Part shown: piece after piece, positions 1-10,776 of the stretch
Layout of the letters: every line of letters begins with the position of its first letter
Numbering within the stretch: the first letter of the stretch is position 1
Program-made: the position numbers and the translations under genes
From: Tubulanus polymorphus
Taxonomy: Eukaryota; Nemertea; Palaeonemertea; Tubulaniformes; Tubulanidae
Length of the DNA stretch: 64,000 nt
Direction of reading: 5' to 3'
Assembly: GCF_964204645.1 (NCBI RefSeq)
Contig: NC_134026.1
Coordinates: 23,516,650-23,580,649, forward strand
The notes under the pieces: model-generated
What the model saw: the letters and a program-made list of their open reading frames with translations, nothing else
Databases searched by the model: none
What the model was told of the DNA's origin: nothing

Positions 1-72
1 TACTGCAATGTGGTGGAAGTAAATGGATCGATGAAAAGACCATTGGGAGAAAATGATAATTCAGCGACTTGA
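1..72 (+). other. possible 3' end of an upstream gene (very tentative)
   Basis: Frame 1 is open from the window edge for 23 codons and stops at TGA 70-72. The translation (YCNVVEVNGSMKRP...) has a protein-like composition and could be the end of a terminal exon whose body lies outside the window. No domain can be recognised in so short a stretch, and chance openness is quite possible. Confidence 0.2.
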
Positions 73-393
73 TATTTCAGTCAAATTTTGCCTAAATGAC
101 AGTTGTTTATGCCGGTATACCGTTCAGAAATAAGCCCGATTGAGAAGCAAATTTTGAATCAGAATTGATGGAATCTATATGCATGAATCTGTAGATCTTA
201 TAAATATCACTTACTCTGCGAATAGCTTATTGTTGAAGCAATTGGCTGATATGTGACTATCATCCTAGATGTCGTAGGTGTAGAGTTTTGGTCGTTGATA
301 AAGTTTACACTCTGAGAAATGTACTCCTTAATTAACGAGTTCTGCTGGGTAATCAAAACAACTGCAATGGGATGAATACAATGATATTGAAAC

Positions 394-700
394 TTGGTAG
401 TCGGCTTATCCTTTCGTGAAAATAACCGAAGATCTCCAGAAAGCTTACGTATTTTAAAATCTACACCTCCGGCAACTGGTAAACACGTAAAGAAGAATAA
501 AGTTCGAACGGCAACCGATAAGGAACCTATGGAATTCATCGCTGGTTTCAATCGTGTTTTATATTCATCAAATCCAGAATAACCATAATGATCGAATAAC
601 GATGAGCCTGAAAATCAAATTAGACCGATTCCATTCAGTGAGGAACGTACCCAGCGCCTACGTGAGCATATATATATATACCATACGTATATCATCTTCC
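394..700 (+). other. coding-like, stop-interrupted stretch
   Basis: One frame reads a Lys/Pro-rich peptide (containing ESLRILKSTPPATGKHVKKN) up to TAA 580-582. After three clustered stops the same frame resumes with a charged peptide (NNDEPENQIRPIPFSEERTQ) until about 660. The shared frame on both sides of the stops suggests either a decayed coding fragment or chance. I do not recognise a family and no splice sites convincingly bound it. Confidence 0.2.
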
Positions 701-1073
701 AACTCAAACGAATAACGACCACTTGATGGAGACACATGTGCCTATCGAATTGATCGATTATGTATCCGAACACACGCGGAACGTTTGAAAAGAAAAGTTT
801 AACTAACGATTATTGAATAAATTTGTGACCATGCGTACTCTTTGGAACAGGTTTTGGAGAGCTGCATTTTCATAGTAAGCATTTTGCGTCATATACCAAC
901 TTCATTATGCTATATGAAATGTGATGGTTCAATCTATTAACTGTCCGATACTTTAGTTCTTAACGTTAACATCAGAATGCAGTTCAAGTATTAGTTAGTA
1001 TTAGTATCAGACTCGAAACAATTAGGAAATATTGCTACTTTTAGCCAATGTTGCATCATTCTACAATTGCTAG

Positions 1074-1203
1074 AGGTTGGTTTTCACGAACGCTTTCCAG
1101 CTTTTTCCTGCCACTGGCAGGGCCAGTTTTTCGGCGTTTTACGCGCGGTTTGTCGCGGCAGCAGGATAAAAAGCTGCTGGAAACCACTCGCGAAAACCAA
1201 CCT
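1074..1203. repeat. GC-rich foldback (inverted-repeat) element
   Basis: The sequence beginning AGGTTGGTTTTCACGAACG at 1074 is matched in inverted orientation by the sequence ending CGCGAAAACCAACCT at 1203. The imperfect arms of roughly 40 bp also pair TTTCCAGC with GCTGGAAA and are separated by a GC-rich centre. It is much richer in GC than its surroundings and looks like a foldback or MITE-like insertion. The open frames through it are by-products of the palindrome. Confidence 0.6.
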
Positions 1204-2395
1204 TTACGCACACCTCGTCACAGGGATAAATGAATGAAACTTTAATGGCTCCGCCATCGGTTTCTATGGATACATACAGTGAAATGCGTATGTAAACGCC
1301 ACTCACAGTCCAAATGATTTGGAAGAATTTTTTAGGATCCACTTTTTGATTTATGCCAATTACTTACGTAATTCAAATCAAATGTCCTGTAAAAGCTTTT
1401 AACAGGTACGAAGAGCAATCCAGATGGAGGTACGAAAGTGCAATAGCGCCGAGCAACATTCAATAGTATTGTAACGAGTATATAAGGAGCGACAGAGAAC
1501 TTCAAATTCATAACTAAATGTCCATAACTACAGTATGGCATGTAAACATTTTACTAATATCACTATATACGTATGTAAAGCAAGGACATATAATTTGCAA
1601 TAGATGATTTTACACTCTATTGCCTTCATAACGTGATATTTTTTCATTCTTCATGAAGTTGAAAGTGAATTAAGATAAAAGTGACAAAATGAAAATATAT
1701 GGATTCGTAAATATTCAAACGATAAAACTAAATAGTCCTTATTTCACACGTGTGTTTTCACTTTTTACTTTTGCAATTTGTATCAAGGAGAAAAATCCCC
1801 TGAAATCTATATGCAGTAATGAATATGTAACTATACCTGTCACCTCTTAGTTATACTACGACGGATGACAAACATATAGATATCGACGTCTTGATCGCAA
1901 TAGAATCATCTGTGTAATCCGATTGCAGTGCTCCAACTATCCGGTTGATATCAGATTTACGTTGATAAGTAGTGGATGCCTTCCATATCCGATGTATAGT
2001 TCGGTTTCTCTCTGTTTTCTGCGCACTGTCCGTCGTTACCGTAAATACCAAATACAGTTACATTTGACTGGAACATAAAAGCCATTAACCCGGCCTATAT
2101 AGCGATGGTGCATACAATCGATTAACCAACCACTCATTGAATAAATTACATATCATGCAAATTAATACTATATTTGTGACCAGATTTCAATTCTAAACCT
2201 GCTGTTGCCCTATGTCGGGTTTCAGGATTGAGGAATACATGTCGCCGCTCGAGTCTGAAACAGCATGATTCTATAAACACAGAAGTAGAGGCCACATACA
2301 CGTGGCGTTGTTGGAACAGCAGACCCGAGTGACCGAATCAGAGAAAATTATTTAAAATTCACCGACTGGGGCAGATTTTCAACTTGTTGATACCT

Positions 2396-2523
<128 letters not shown>

Positions 2524-3314
2524 CAAGGCCTACATGGCATTATTATTCCAAGTATGAAAAAATGAATTTAAACATATTTTGACTTAAAATTTTCTAAAGA
2601 ACCTGCGAAACAACGTTTCTCACAAACAAGCATTTACAAGGATGGACAAATTAATTTGTAGTATGTTTTAATTCAAATAGTATATGCTATTTGACAAATG
2701 ATTACTCCAAGGATTGACAAAGAAGTATCTTACGTCACTACGAGAAGCACGTGAATGTGATTTACACCAGGGCGGTGGGAGACACAACGCGATCAGTTTT
2801 CATGCGGGGTGCATCGTTAAGTTCTTTCCTCTTGCCAGCGTTATCAAGTGAGTATGTATATTACGATGTTTTTTAAGAGAACTTTATCTAATCAAACATA
2901 CATATATTCTTAGGTCTTTATTGCTTCAAAGATCGTTTTGAATATTTGTAAATATTCTTTTTGTTAAGAAGATCAACCAAGAAGGACAAGTAATTATCGG
3001 CAGTTCAGAAATATTGCACCATTATGATGCACGACCAAACAAAATCTTTTTGAATAATTCACTCTATGACTCTTTAACCAATTCAGCATACATGATAGTA
3101 TAGTCGTTAATAAAATTCATTACATGAAAAACATAAAGATTTACTGATTCTTTGAAGGTTATTTTTAGGCTATACATACATAAGTCAAACAATGAAATTC
3201 ATTTTTAAAATCCAAGGAGTCATATTCTAGTTTGATTCGTACGTCAGACTGGATATGTACAATCTATAGGTATACCTAGACATATTTTCTATTTTTAAGG
3301 AGTCAAGTCAGTTA

Positions 3315-4445
3315 ATGATGAACAGAAGCAACAATACGACAGGAATTCATCACCAAAATGCTTCCATATTTCACAACACCGACATGGCATTTATGAGAGT
3401 TTATTCGGCGTTCGTAAATCCGATCGTGATATTTTATGGCATAGTTGCGAATCTATTTTGTGTTTATGTATTTAAACGTTGCAAGAACTGGTGCCAACGT
3501 ACTGTCATTTACCTATTTTCAATATGTCTCACTGACACTGGTCTGCTTCTATCAAATGGCTTAGTTAGATGGCTGGGCTTTGACGACGGTATTAGAACGC
3601 CCATCGAAGTACAGAATACCAGCCGTTTATCGTGCAGGACTGTCAGATACGCATTTTCGTTCTTCACTTGCTCCTCCTCGTGGTTGATGATGGCACTCGT
3701 TATTGAACGTCTCATGTGCACCACGAACCCTTTTCGATGGACAGCAGAGTCGTTCATGAAGATACGGAAATGGGTTGTTATGTGCGTAATGGCCACAGCC
3801 GCGTTGCTAGCAGTTTTTTCCGCCTGGACGAAAGATCTTAAGGTTTCATCCGGTGGGAAACAGGTATGCGTTGGAAACTTGGTAAAACCAGAGTGGTTGG
3901 GTTTTTTTCATGGAGTGACTTTCTTTAGTGTTGGATACGCAATACCGCTGATGGCCATTAGTTTCTGCAACGCGATAATAATGATTTCTCTTCGACGGTC
4001 AAGAAAAATCTTCAGTGAAACACCGTTGGACCAGGACGCTAGACCGGGACAATCTTCCGTATCATTATCTATGAAGTTTGAGAGACTATTGACGATTGAC
4101 TTGACAGTTGTTTCTTCAATATTTATAGTAATAACCTCTCAATTACTAATTGTACAACTTTCAATGTGGACATCCTCTCGAATAGGTAGTTTAGATCCTT
4201 ATATCAATCAGTTAGTGAATTTTTCGATAGATTTAAACAACATTAACTTTGCCATCAATCCAATTGTATATTTGATAAGAATGCCGTGGTTTAGGCAGGC
4301 TGTGCGAGATGCTCTTTGTTGTCAGAAGTTAAGCCCAAAGGTTCAACCTATTGGCGACCTGTCGAATTTGGAAACATTTCGTGTAACAAACACTTGTGAG
4401 ACGCCATTACCCTCGGCTCCTACATCTGCGGACGATGCATTTTGA
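3315..4445 (+). CDS. class A (rhodopsin-like) GPCR, single exon, orphan
   Basis: This is a 376-aa seven-helix plasma-membrane receptor encoded in one exon. The N-terminus carries N-glycosylation sites (N6, N7, N15). Approximate helices: TM1 31-55 (GIVANLF), TM2 63-87 (SICLTD), TM3 109-131, TM4 152-172, TM5 198-224, TM6 260-284, TM7 301-322. Class A marks are C107 and C185 for the extracellular disulfide, ERL at 131-133 in place of DRY, and NPIVY at 315-319. A Cys pair at 335-336 could be palmitoylated. TM6 lacks the usual CWxP motif, which is unusual. Overall it resembles invertebrate peptide (FMRFamide-like) receptors, but the ligand cannot be named. The first ATG of an ATGATG pair was chosen; the second (M2) is equally possible. 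Confidence 0.93.
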   Translation: MMNRSNNTTGIHHQNASIFHNTDMAFMRVYSAFVNPIVIFYGIVANLFCVYVFKRCKNWCQRTVIYLFSICLTDTGLLLSNGLVRWLGFDDGIRTPIEVQNTSRLSCRTVRYAFSFFTCSSSWLMMALVIERLMCTTNPFRWTAESFMKIRKWVVMCVMATAALLAVFSAWTKDLKVSSGGKQVCVGNLVKPEWLGFFHGVTFFSVGYAIPLMAISFCNAIIMISLRRSRKIFSETPLDQDARPGQSSVSLSMKFERLLTIDLTVVSSIFIVITSQLLIVQLSMWTSSRIGSLDPYINQLVNFSIDLNNINFAINPIVYLIRMPWFRQAVRDALCCQKLSPKVQPIGDLSNLETFRVTNTCETPLPSAPTSADDAF

Positions 4446-4917
4446 AATGGATACGTACATGGACACTAATATCCTGTCGAAGTCTGCCCCTGGATCCGCT
4501 CATGACAAGTGAAATCTGGAAAGAAGTTAATAAAACCATTGTTGTGAAAAAACGAAACAAATATAGTTCCGTCCGATTACATCATCGTTTATTTAAAGCG
4601 TTTTATAACAAACACATTAATTTACAAAAGGTTTTCCGCAATTGAAGCATAGCTCCCAACATCAATCAACAAGGCCGGTGGCTATTATTATCAAATGATC
4701 TTATACCCGGAAACAAAATGATGATATAAGCAACGACAAGTAATTAGTGAAATTGAACAGAGGGATGATGATTTCTTGCCTTGACATTATTCGCTTTTCC
4801 ATCTAGTATGAGGCTCCTTCCGTGATGTCTGACACTTCAAAATAACAATTCAAGTTGGTGGGTTTAGTACATGTATACATTAGACATACGTCCAAAAATC
4901 ATTCTGTTTTACTAAAG

Positions 4918-4923
4918 AATAAA
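4918..4923 (+). promoter_or_regulatory. candidate poly(A) signal, GPCR
   Basis: AATAAA lies 473 bp after the GPCR stop codon. It is a plausible end of the message, but other signals further on cannot be excluded. Confidence 0.4.
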
Positions 4924-5736
4924 ACGTTTTCAGATATTCAAACTATCAATAAAGCGGACACGACGACATGATCTTGGTCAGCAACGATGAGAACAGATAA
5001 AATTTTCAATCAGATTCAAGAAGATACAAGTAATGTACACATGTCAATTACAAAGTCAATTCAAACCTCACAACCTGACATATACACTGAAATATGTAAA
5101 TCTGTTCCCAGCCAGATGTAGCGAAAATGTTATGGAGGATAATCAATCATATACATGTTATCTTAAATGGTAAAATCCCTAATCAAATTATTTTCTGGCT
5201 CATTCATGCAGCATTCTAATTGAATATATCGGCAACAAAAAACCACCAAATGATCTATTTTTCTGATGTAGCTTGCCATTCAAACCGGCTGTAGAACGCA
5301 CCACCATTGAATCCATTAACTAACGTGGTAATTCATTCCATGTCTCACCCATGAAGCCCTATGATTTTTTGAAATGGCAGATAAATCCATGATGTTCCGA
5401 AGAAGCCAAGATAGCCATATCCATAACAGTGGCAGATCAATCCGAGATACAACAATTCTAAATAAAGGCAATGTTCACTTCCATTATCTTCAGTTCGTTA
5501 TATTTAATAGTTTAGGATTCTTATTATCCTTACAGGTGATGGTGCAGTTTTTTTCTTCGGATGTCTCTTGTGTTTTAAGTTTCTAAACAAGGCTATTCGC
5601 GTTGAGTTAATGGTTGATGTATCTGGACCTCATGGCCTAGTTACTATCAATGGGGTATTTGATTCTGGATACATATGCCTGCACATCCAGGAAAATGTTC
5701 TTAAAACAAATCAATGATATAATCAGCGAAACAAAA

Positions 5737-5742
5737 TTTATT
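5737..5742 (-). promoter_or_regulatory. candidate poly(A) signal, ANKRD13
   Basis: TTTATT on the plus strand reads AATAAA on the minus strand, about 440 bp downstream of the ANKRD13 stop codon. Confidence 0.4.
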
Positions 5743-6183
5743 CGATAAAAGGAATCAATTGATGGTATATTTTGCAACTGAGATATGAAGCTAAAAACTC
5801 ACCAACAACAAAAATAAACAATTTTGATTTTACAACTATTGACATATATACATGTATTTAAATACGTTTTTATAGTACAATTTATAATACCCCAAACAGT
5901 AAGCAACACGGATTGAGCAAACAAAAAAAGCAGAGGAGATGATTGCTATGAATCCAATGTTAATTACATAATTCTGTATATTCAAATCATAATCGACAAA
6001 TAACATCCAGTGTTAGTCGGAGAAATGCTGTACTGCAAACTGAATACATCTATTTAGAATATCTTGGGTAGAATGAACACATATTTTGCCTTGCTTTTGG
6101 GCAGCTTTTCAAGCAGCAACAAAAGTGTTTTGTTAAAAATAATTTTCAGTAGAACTTTAAAGGGTTTCCTATGCATGTGAAAA

Positions 6184-9100
6184 TCACTTCTCAGTAAGGG
6201 ATAGTTTTAGAATGCGCTCTAACTCTTCCTCCTCTTGACGTAATCGAATCTCATCTTCTCGTTGTTGTTTTTGAGACATTTCTAACGCAAGACGAAGCTG
6301 TTCTTGCTCGTATGTTTCCACAGAAGTGTTTGTACGATTTATGATTGAGTCATTGACGAATTCAGGTTGATCTGCATCATTCACTAACTGTTGATTTGAT
6401 AACTGTTCTGAAGTAGGTTTCATACTTTCAGCTAGGGCTCTAAGGAACAATGAGAAAACGTGTCATCAAGTTTAATCAAATGTGATTAGTATTATAAATC
6501 TTCTAATTCAAAAGATTATGCTAATAACCTTCTACTCCAGCAGTTCTCATCTTAGTTAAATGTCATTTTCGATGTCGATTGATACATTTGCAATAAAAGA
6601 ATTCAAAAGATTGAATACCTCTGCAGTAATCGTTCTTCTTCAGCTTGCATATCAACTGAAGGCCTCGATTTGTTTAATGCCTCCCAGAAAGTAACTTCAT
6701 CATTTTCTGTGCCTGTTTCTAAAAGACTTTGTTGTATAGCAAACTGCAGAAGTTCATCATCTTCATCCCGTATTCTTTCATGATGACCGGTTCCTAAAAC
6801 ACAAAATTACAGTAAGTGAATATCAGACGCATCTACGCAGTGTTTCTTAGAACAATTATCACTATTGAAGACTTCATATACCGAGTCTTGAATATGTCGA
6901 AGGTGGTTCGAAGCAATCATCATCAACTGCACAATAAATACGATCTCCTTCGTTCAAACATGTAACACCTTGTACGCTTTCATCAGATGCATAGATATTA
7001 CCAAACGTTATCCGTGCATTCAGTACATGAAATAATGGAATCTCTAGAAAAATAAAAACACAAGCAGTTACAACAAAATCATCAACTGATTTAATACCAG
7101 GGGTCCTGGGACACCATTCCCATTTGCTGAAATGCTTGACAATATGAAAATATTCAATGCCCTCTGTTGAACAAATACAGATACCAATAACTTTAAAATT
7201 CCATAAAATCATAGAATATGTCAGTAACTAAAACTTTGCAATTGATTGTGGTTACAATATATGCATATCATAGTACAACATGGAAATTCCATGATGCTCC
7301 ACTATATACAATGCCCCTGGTGACTATATACAGCAACCAATGTTGACCTTGGACATGTACTTGATATTTTCTGAAAAGTATTATGAATACACTAGGAACA
7401 CACCTATTTTCACCGGGAATCCAGCTGGGAGCTGAAGAGTGATAAAATCTCGAAGTTTCTGGAAGTGAGCATTGCTTGTAGCCATCAGATCAATAATTGG
7501 AAGGACTTGCTCCTGCAACGCTAGAGGGTAGTTCTCACAAAGCCACAAAGTTGCCTTGAATTTCTGAACCTTAGTCATCTGCTCAATCGGTCGGCCAATA
7601 TCGCGTTTATCTAAGTCTATATCGGGATCAAAATATTCCTCTGGAGTAATGCAGCACGGGTTATTATTCATGTGATGAATTTCCTGCAAGCAAAACGTTA
7701 TCGAAGTCAAAGTTACAAAATATAACTAGGGGTCCATGACACCATGAAATTTCCCTTGAAAACTTGCTGATTCTAGTGAAGAACAATGGCTGCCAGTTGG
7801 CCATATTAAATCTGACCAGGCAAATAACTAGATTCATCTTCTGAGGAATTGTGCTGATGGAGAACAATAAACCTACAAAACTTACATGAATACCATTGGG
7901 AGCAGCAGATTGTGCCTTTTCCTCCTGTTCAGCGACACCCAGGAATGATTCAAGTGGATTACGACTGGTTTTCTTTGTCCGAGCTTTGTCCTGCTCGGAT
8001 AAATGTTCTGTTCTAGTTTTAGTGACAAGTTCAACATTGCTAGCACTAAACACTTTACATTCATGTCCATTAATTGATTCAGTTTTATCACTTCTCCAGC
8101 CCCAAATGCCTGACTTGTTTCTAAAATAGCAGCAAAACTTTACAGATTCAAAAGTAACAAGCACATTCAGTTCGAATGACACTCCAGTCTAACCCCTTCA
8201 ATCCAGGTCAGTTAAATCCGGACTTTTCATAAACCAGATAATTACATTGGTTCCAAATTATCCGAAATAAGCAGATTTTACTGCTAAACATTTTGATGCT
8301 AAATATTTACCTTTCAAATGATATTTTTTCAACATCTATAAACGTGGTGTTAAGAGGTGCGGTGAGTCTTGCTGCAACAGCATCATCCGAAGGCTGCAAA
8401 ACTCCAGCATCCATGTCATCTGGTACAACATGTAAGACTTCTGTATACACTTGGCACATATCGTGGTCTATTTCCATCACTTGAGCGGAATTACCTATTC
8501 AATAGAACAATTTTCCCCGTAATTACACTTAGAAATCCTGCTGGGAGTCTTACAGGAATATATCCTCTGTCATGGGTTTCATGTAGCGATAGTTAACATA
8601 CCATTGACATTTCCCTTGAACACAATACTACGACTTCCTCTTTGCCAATTCATGTTATCAAACCCAAGCAAGGTTGTGTCAATTCTTACATTGGCGCCTA
8701 ATAATAAAGTGAAACAGATACAGTTTTTGCACGGAAGAGTAGATATGAATAGAGACTCATTAAAAACAATTCATAAGATGAACATACCACTTTTATAGAC
8801 TTTATAAGTATCACTGGGACACATTCTTGAGACGAGTGGAACTGAAATTAAAGTATATTTTTTTTAAACAAATATAGGTGAAACCGATTCTTAGTTTTTA
8901 GGTAAATCAAGCCTCAGAAGAAAATAGTTTTTACCCCAACTGGTAAATTCCCATTTCATTTCCACATAAAAATCTGGTGCCTGAAAGTATAAGAAAAAAT
9001 TACAACAATTGAAGAATAACTCAACGGGGCATTTTTGGTAATTGAAAATGCATATTTGAAGGCTTATCAGCAATTAAGGCATTGAAAATTTTTGGATGGG

Positions 9101-10399
9101 TTAGATGCATTTTACATTTTTTGCATTTCTAACTAGAAAACGTTTCCTTATCCTACCAATTAGGCGATAAAAGTTTATAAGATTCCACATTATAGGGCAG
9201 TGAAAAGTTTACAGTTCATTCAACATCGGGCAACTCAAAATATTTGAGGGTCATGTACAAAGTCCACAAAACCTCCTGGATCTGTGCCTAAATTTGAAAC
9301 TCTGGGATGATAATACCGGAAAATAATTGATACAGAAATCAGAGTAAATTCAATTGAAAACATAAATTTCAACACACCTCTTTCAGTTTTTGTAGGAGAT
9401 CTGGAATACCAAGAGTTCGACGGGAATATCGTGTTAAATCACGATGTTGTAAAACAATACTGACTATATCTGGGTCACCAGAACTAACTGCTTCCTGGAG
9501 AACTGCAAACAATTTTAACATAATAGGAAAAAATTAATGATAATGAATATTAACTCATACATTCTTAGGCAATAAGAAAAATATTTTGCTCCTACCTGTC
9601 CAGTTATTTCTATTTTCTTTATTGGCATCAGCTCCATGTTTCAACAAAACTTTTGTACTTTCAAGATGCCCTAATGTGACAGCAAGATGAAGTGCAGTTC
9701 TTCCTCTTGGATCGAGCTGCTCAATATCATACTGAAATAACATAAATTTCTCAGAACACAGAGGCTCAAACTTGCCACAGTAGGGACAATATAGTTAAAG
9801 GCTGGTTCTGTACTCAAACCATTAAGCATGTTTGTAAGGATAATAAAGCCAAGCAACAGGGACTTGAAAATATGCGTATTTCAATTATTCAATTTCATTC
9901 TTCGATAGCCGAGACCATTGCCAGTTAGTTAGTTACCAAATCGTTCATTCCTTCGTCAGAAAGACTTTTGTATTATGGACGCAATTTTCAACATAACATG
10001 AGCATATGGATGAAAATCAGAAACAAGTTAATTGAGGAATTTATCGTTCATTTGAAAAACACGCAAGTCCTTTAACAAACTGAGTCGTAGCGGATCTATT
10101 GATCGATAATGAGATTACAGATTGAAACGTCACAGGAGCTTGCGTGACAGGCAGTAGTAAGAAGTTGATAATTGATGTGGTAGAAGTAAAAATGGACCCA
10201 AATGGAGGTAGGCCTATTAGACTATTTGTTGTGTACTGTGGTGACTGTGTGAATGTAATGACTCGAGGAGAGGCCAGTGCAAATCAATTCGAGGAACTTT
10301 TACCTGTTTTTTCGATAATAATTGATCCAACTCTTCGTGATGATTGTGCCAGACAAGAAGATGAATGGGGTAGGATAGATTCCGCCCCTTTGTCGCCAT
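6184..10399 (-). CDS. ANKRD13: ANKRD13 family ankyrin-repeat/UIM protein (A/B/D type), complete
   Basis: It binds Lys63-ubiquitinated receptors at the plasma membrane and endosomes and regulates their internalisation (known for human ANKRD13A/B/D). Twelve exons (minus strand): 10399-10304, 9731-9596, 9502-9378, 8980-8935, 8841-8788, 8697-8602, 8494-8311, 8120-7886, 7683-7404, 7043-6882, 6793-6619, 6439-6184. They sum to 1845 bp (614 aa), and all junctions are GT-AG and keep frame. Ankyrin repeats occupy about residues 10-110 ([19 protein letters not shown]), followed by the conserved GPCR-chaperone-type middle region ([25 protein letters not shown]). Four ubiquitin-interacting motifs close the protein: about 481-497 ([12 protein letters not shown]), 522-537 ([11 protein letters not shown]), 575-592 (LRLALEMSQ) and the C-terminal ILKLSLTEK. 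The start is ATG 10399 ([17 protein letters not shown]), which aligns with the family N-terminus. It is transcribed head-to-head with GIT. Confidence 0.95.
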
Positions 10400-10776
10400 T
10401 TTCTGCAAAAAATATCTGCATAAATGTCAAAACCAGGAAGTAAATAATTCCCAATGCGGAAGTGAAATCCAACCGACCGAGTTACGGTTTGTTGTAAAAT
10501 ATCTGCCATCGTTTCTCTAAGTACTAATCTAATCCAAAAATGTCTATCATTTGATTCTTGTAAATACAGTTTAAAGTGATTGGTTCTTTAGATTTAACTA
10601 AATTTTTCCCAATGGAGAAATATTGGGGTTTAAATTCGATGTTTTGACATCCCGTAGGTGGCGCTGATGGTTGGGTATTATTCATAAGACTGTGTATCAT
10701 GGAATAAAAACGGCCGTATTATTATTGGGAAATTCGTATGTTTACGCGTTATTTAGTTTAATATCAACTCATCCCG
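10400..10776. promoter_or_regulatory. bidirectional promoter between ANKRD13 and GIT
   Basis: Only 377 bp separate the two divergent start codons, so both 5' UTRs and a shared promoter must lie here unless upstream exons exist. No clear TATA box is seen at a fitting distance. A CTCF-like site lies at 10651-10664. Human ANKRD13A and GIT2 are, from memory, also divergent neighbours. Confidence 0.75.
10651..10664 (+). promoter_or_regulatory. CTCF-like binding site in the shared promoter
   Basis: CCCGTAGGTGGCGC matches 13 of 14 positions of the general CTCF core (CCASYAGRKGGCRS) and contains AGGTGGCGC, the core known from Drosophila CTCF. Its place between two divergent genes suits an insulator or promoter-anchoring role. 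One motif match is weak evidence by itself. Confidence 0.4.

Larger units (their letters stand above)
4446..6183. other. convergent intergenic region, GPCR / ANKRD13
   Basis: This region holds the 3' UTRs of the GPCR (+) and of ANKRD13 (-). A plus-strand AATAAA at 4918-4923 could end the GPCR message, and TTTATT at 5737-5742 is a minus-strand poly(A) signal for ANKRD13. No further gene was supported; short open frames here show no family resemblance. Confidence 0.6.

Noticed and set aside
4442..4645. Open frame overlapping the GPCR stop
   Set aside because: No family resemblance; it starts inside the GPCR's last codons and runs through 3' UTR-like DNA.
7896..8129. Plus-strand open frame over ANKRD13 exon 8
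   Set aside because: Antisense shadow of a well-matched coding exon.
10144..10443. Plus-strand open frame of 99 residues
   Set aside because: It is antisense to ANKRD13 exon 1 and its splice donor; the minus-strand reading clearly matches the family.
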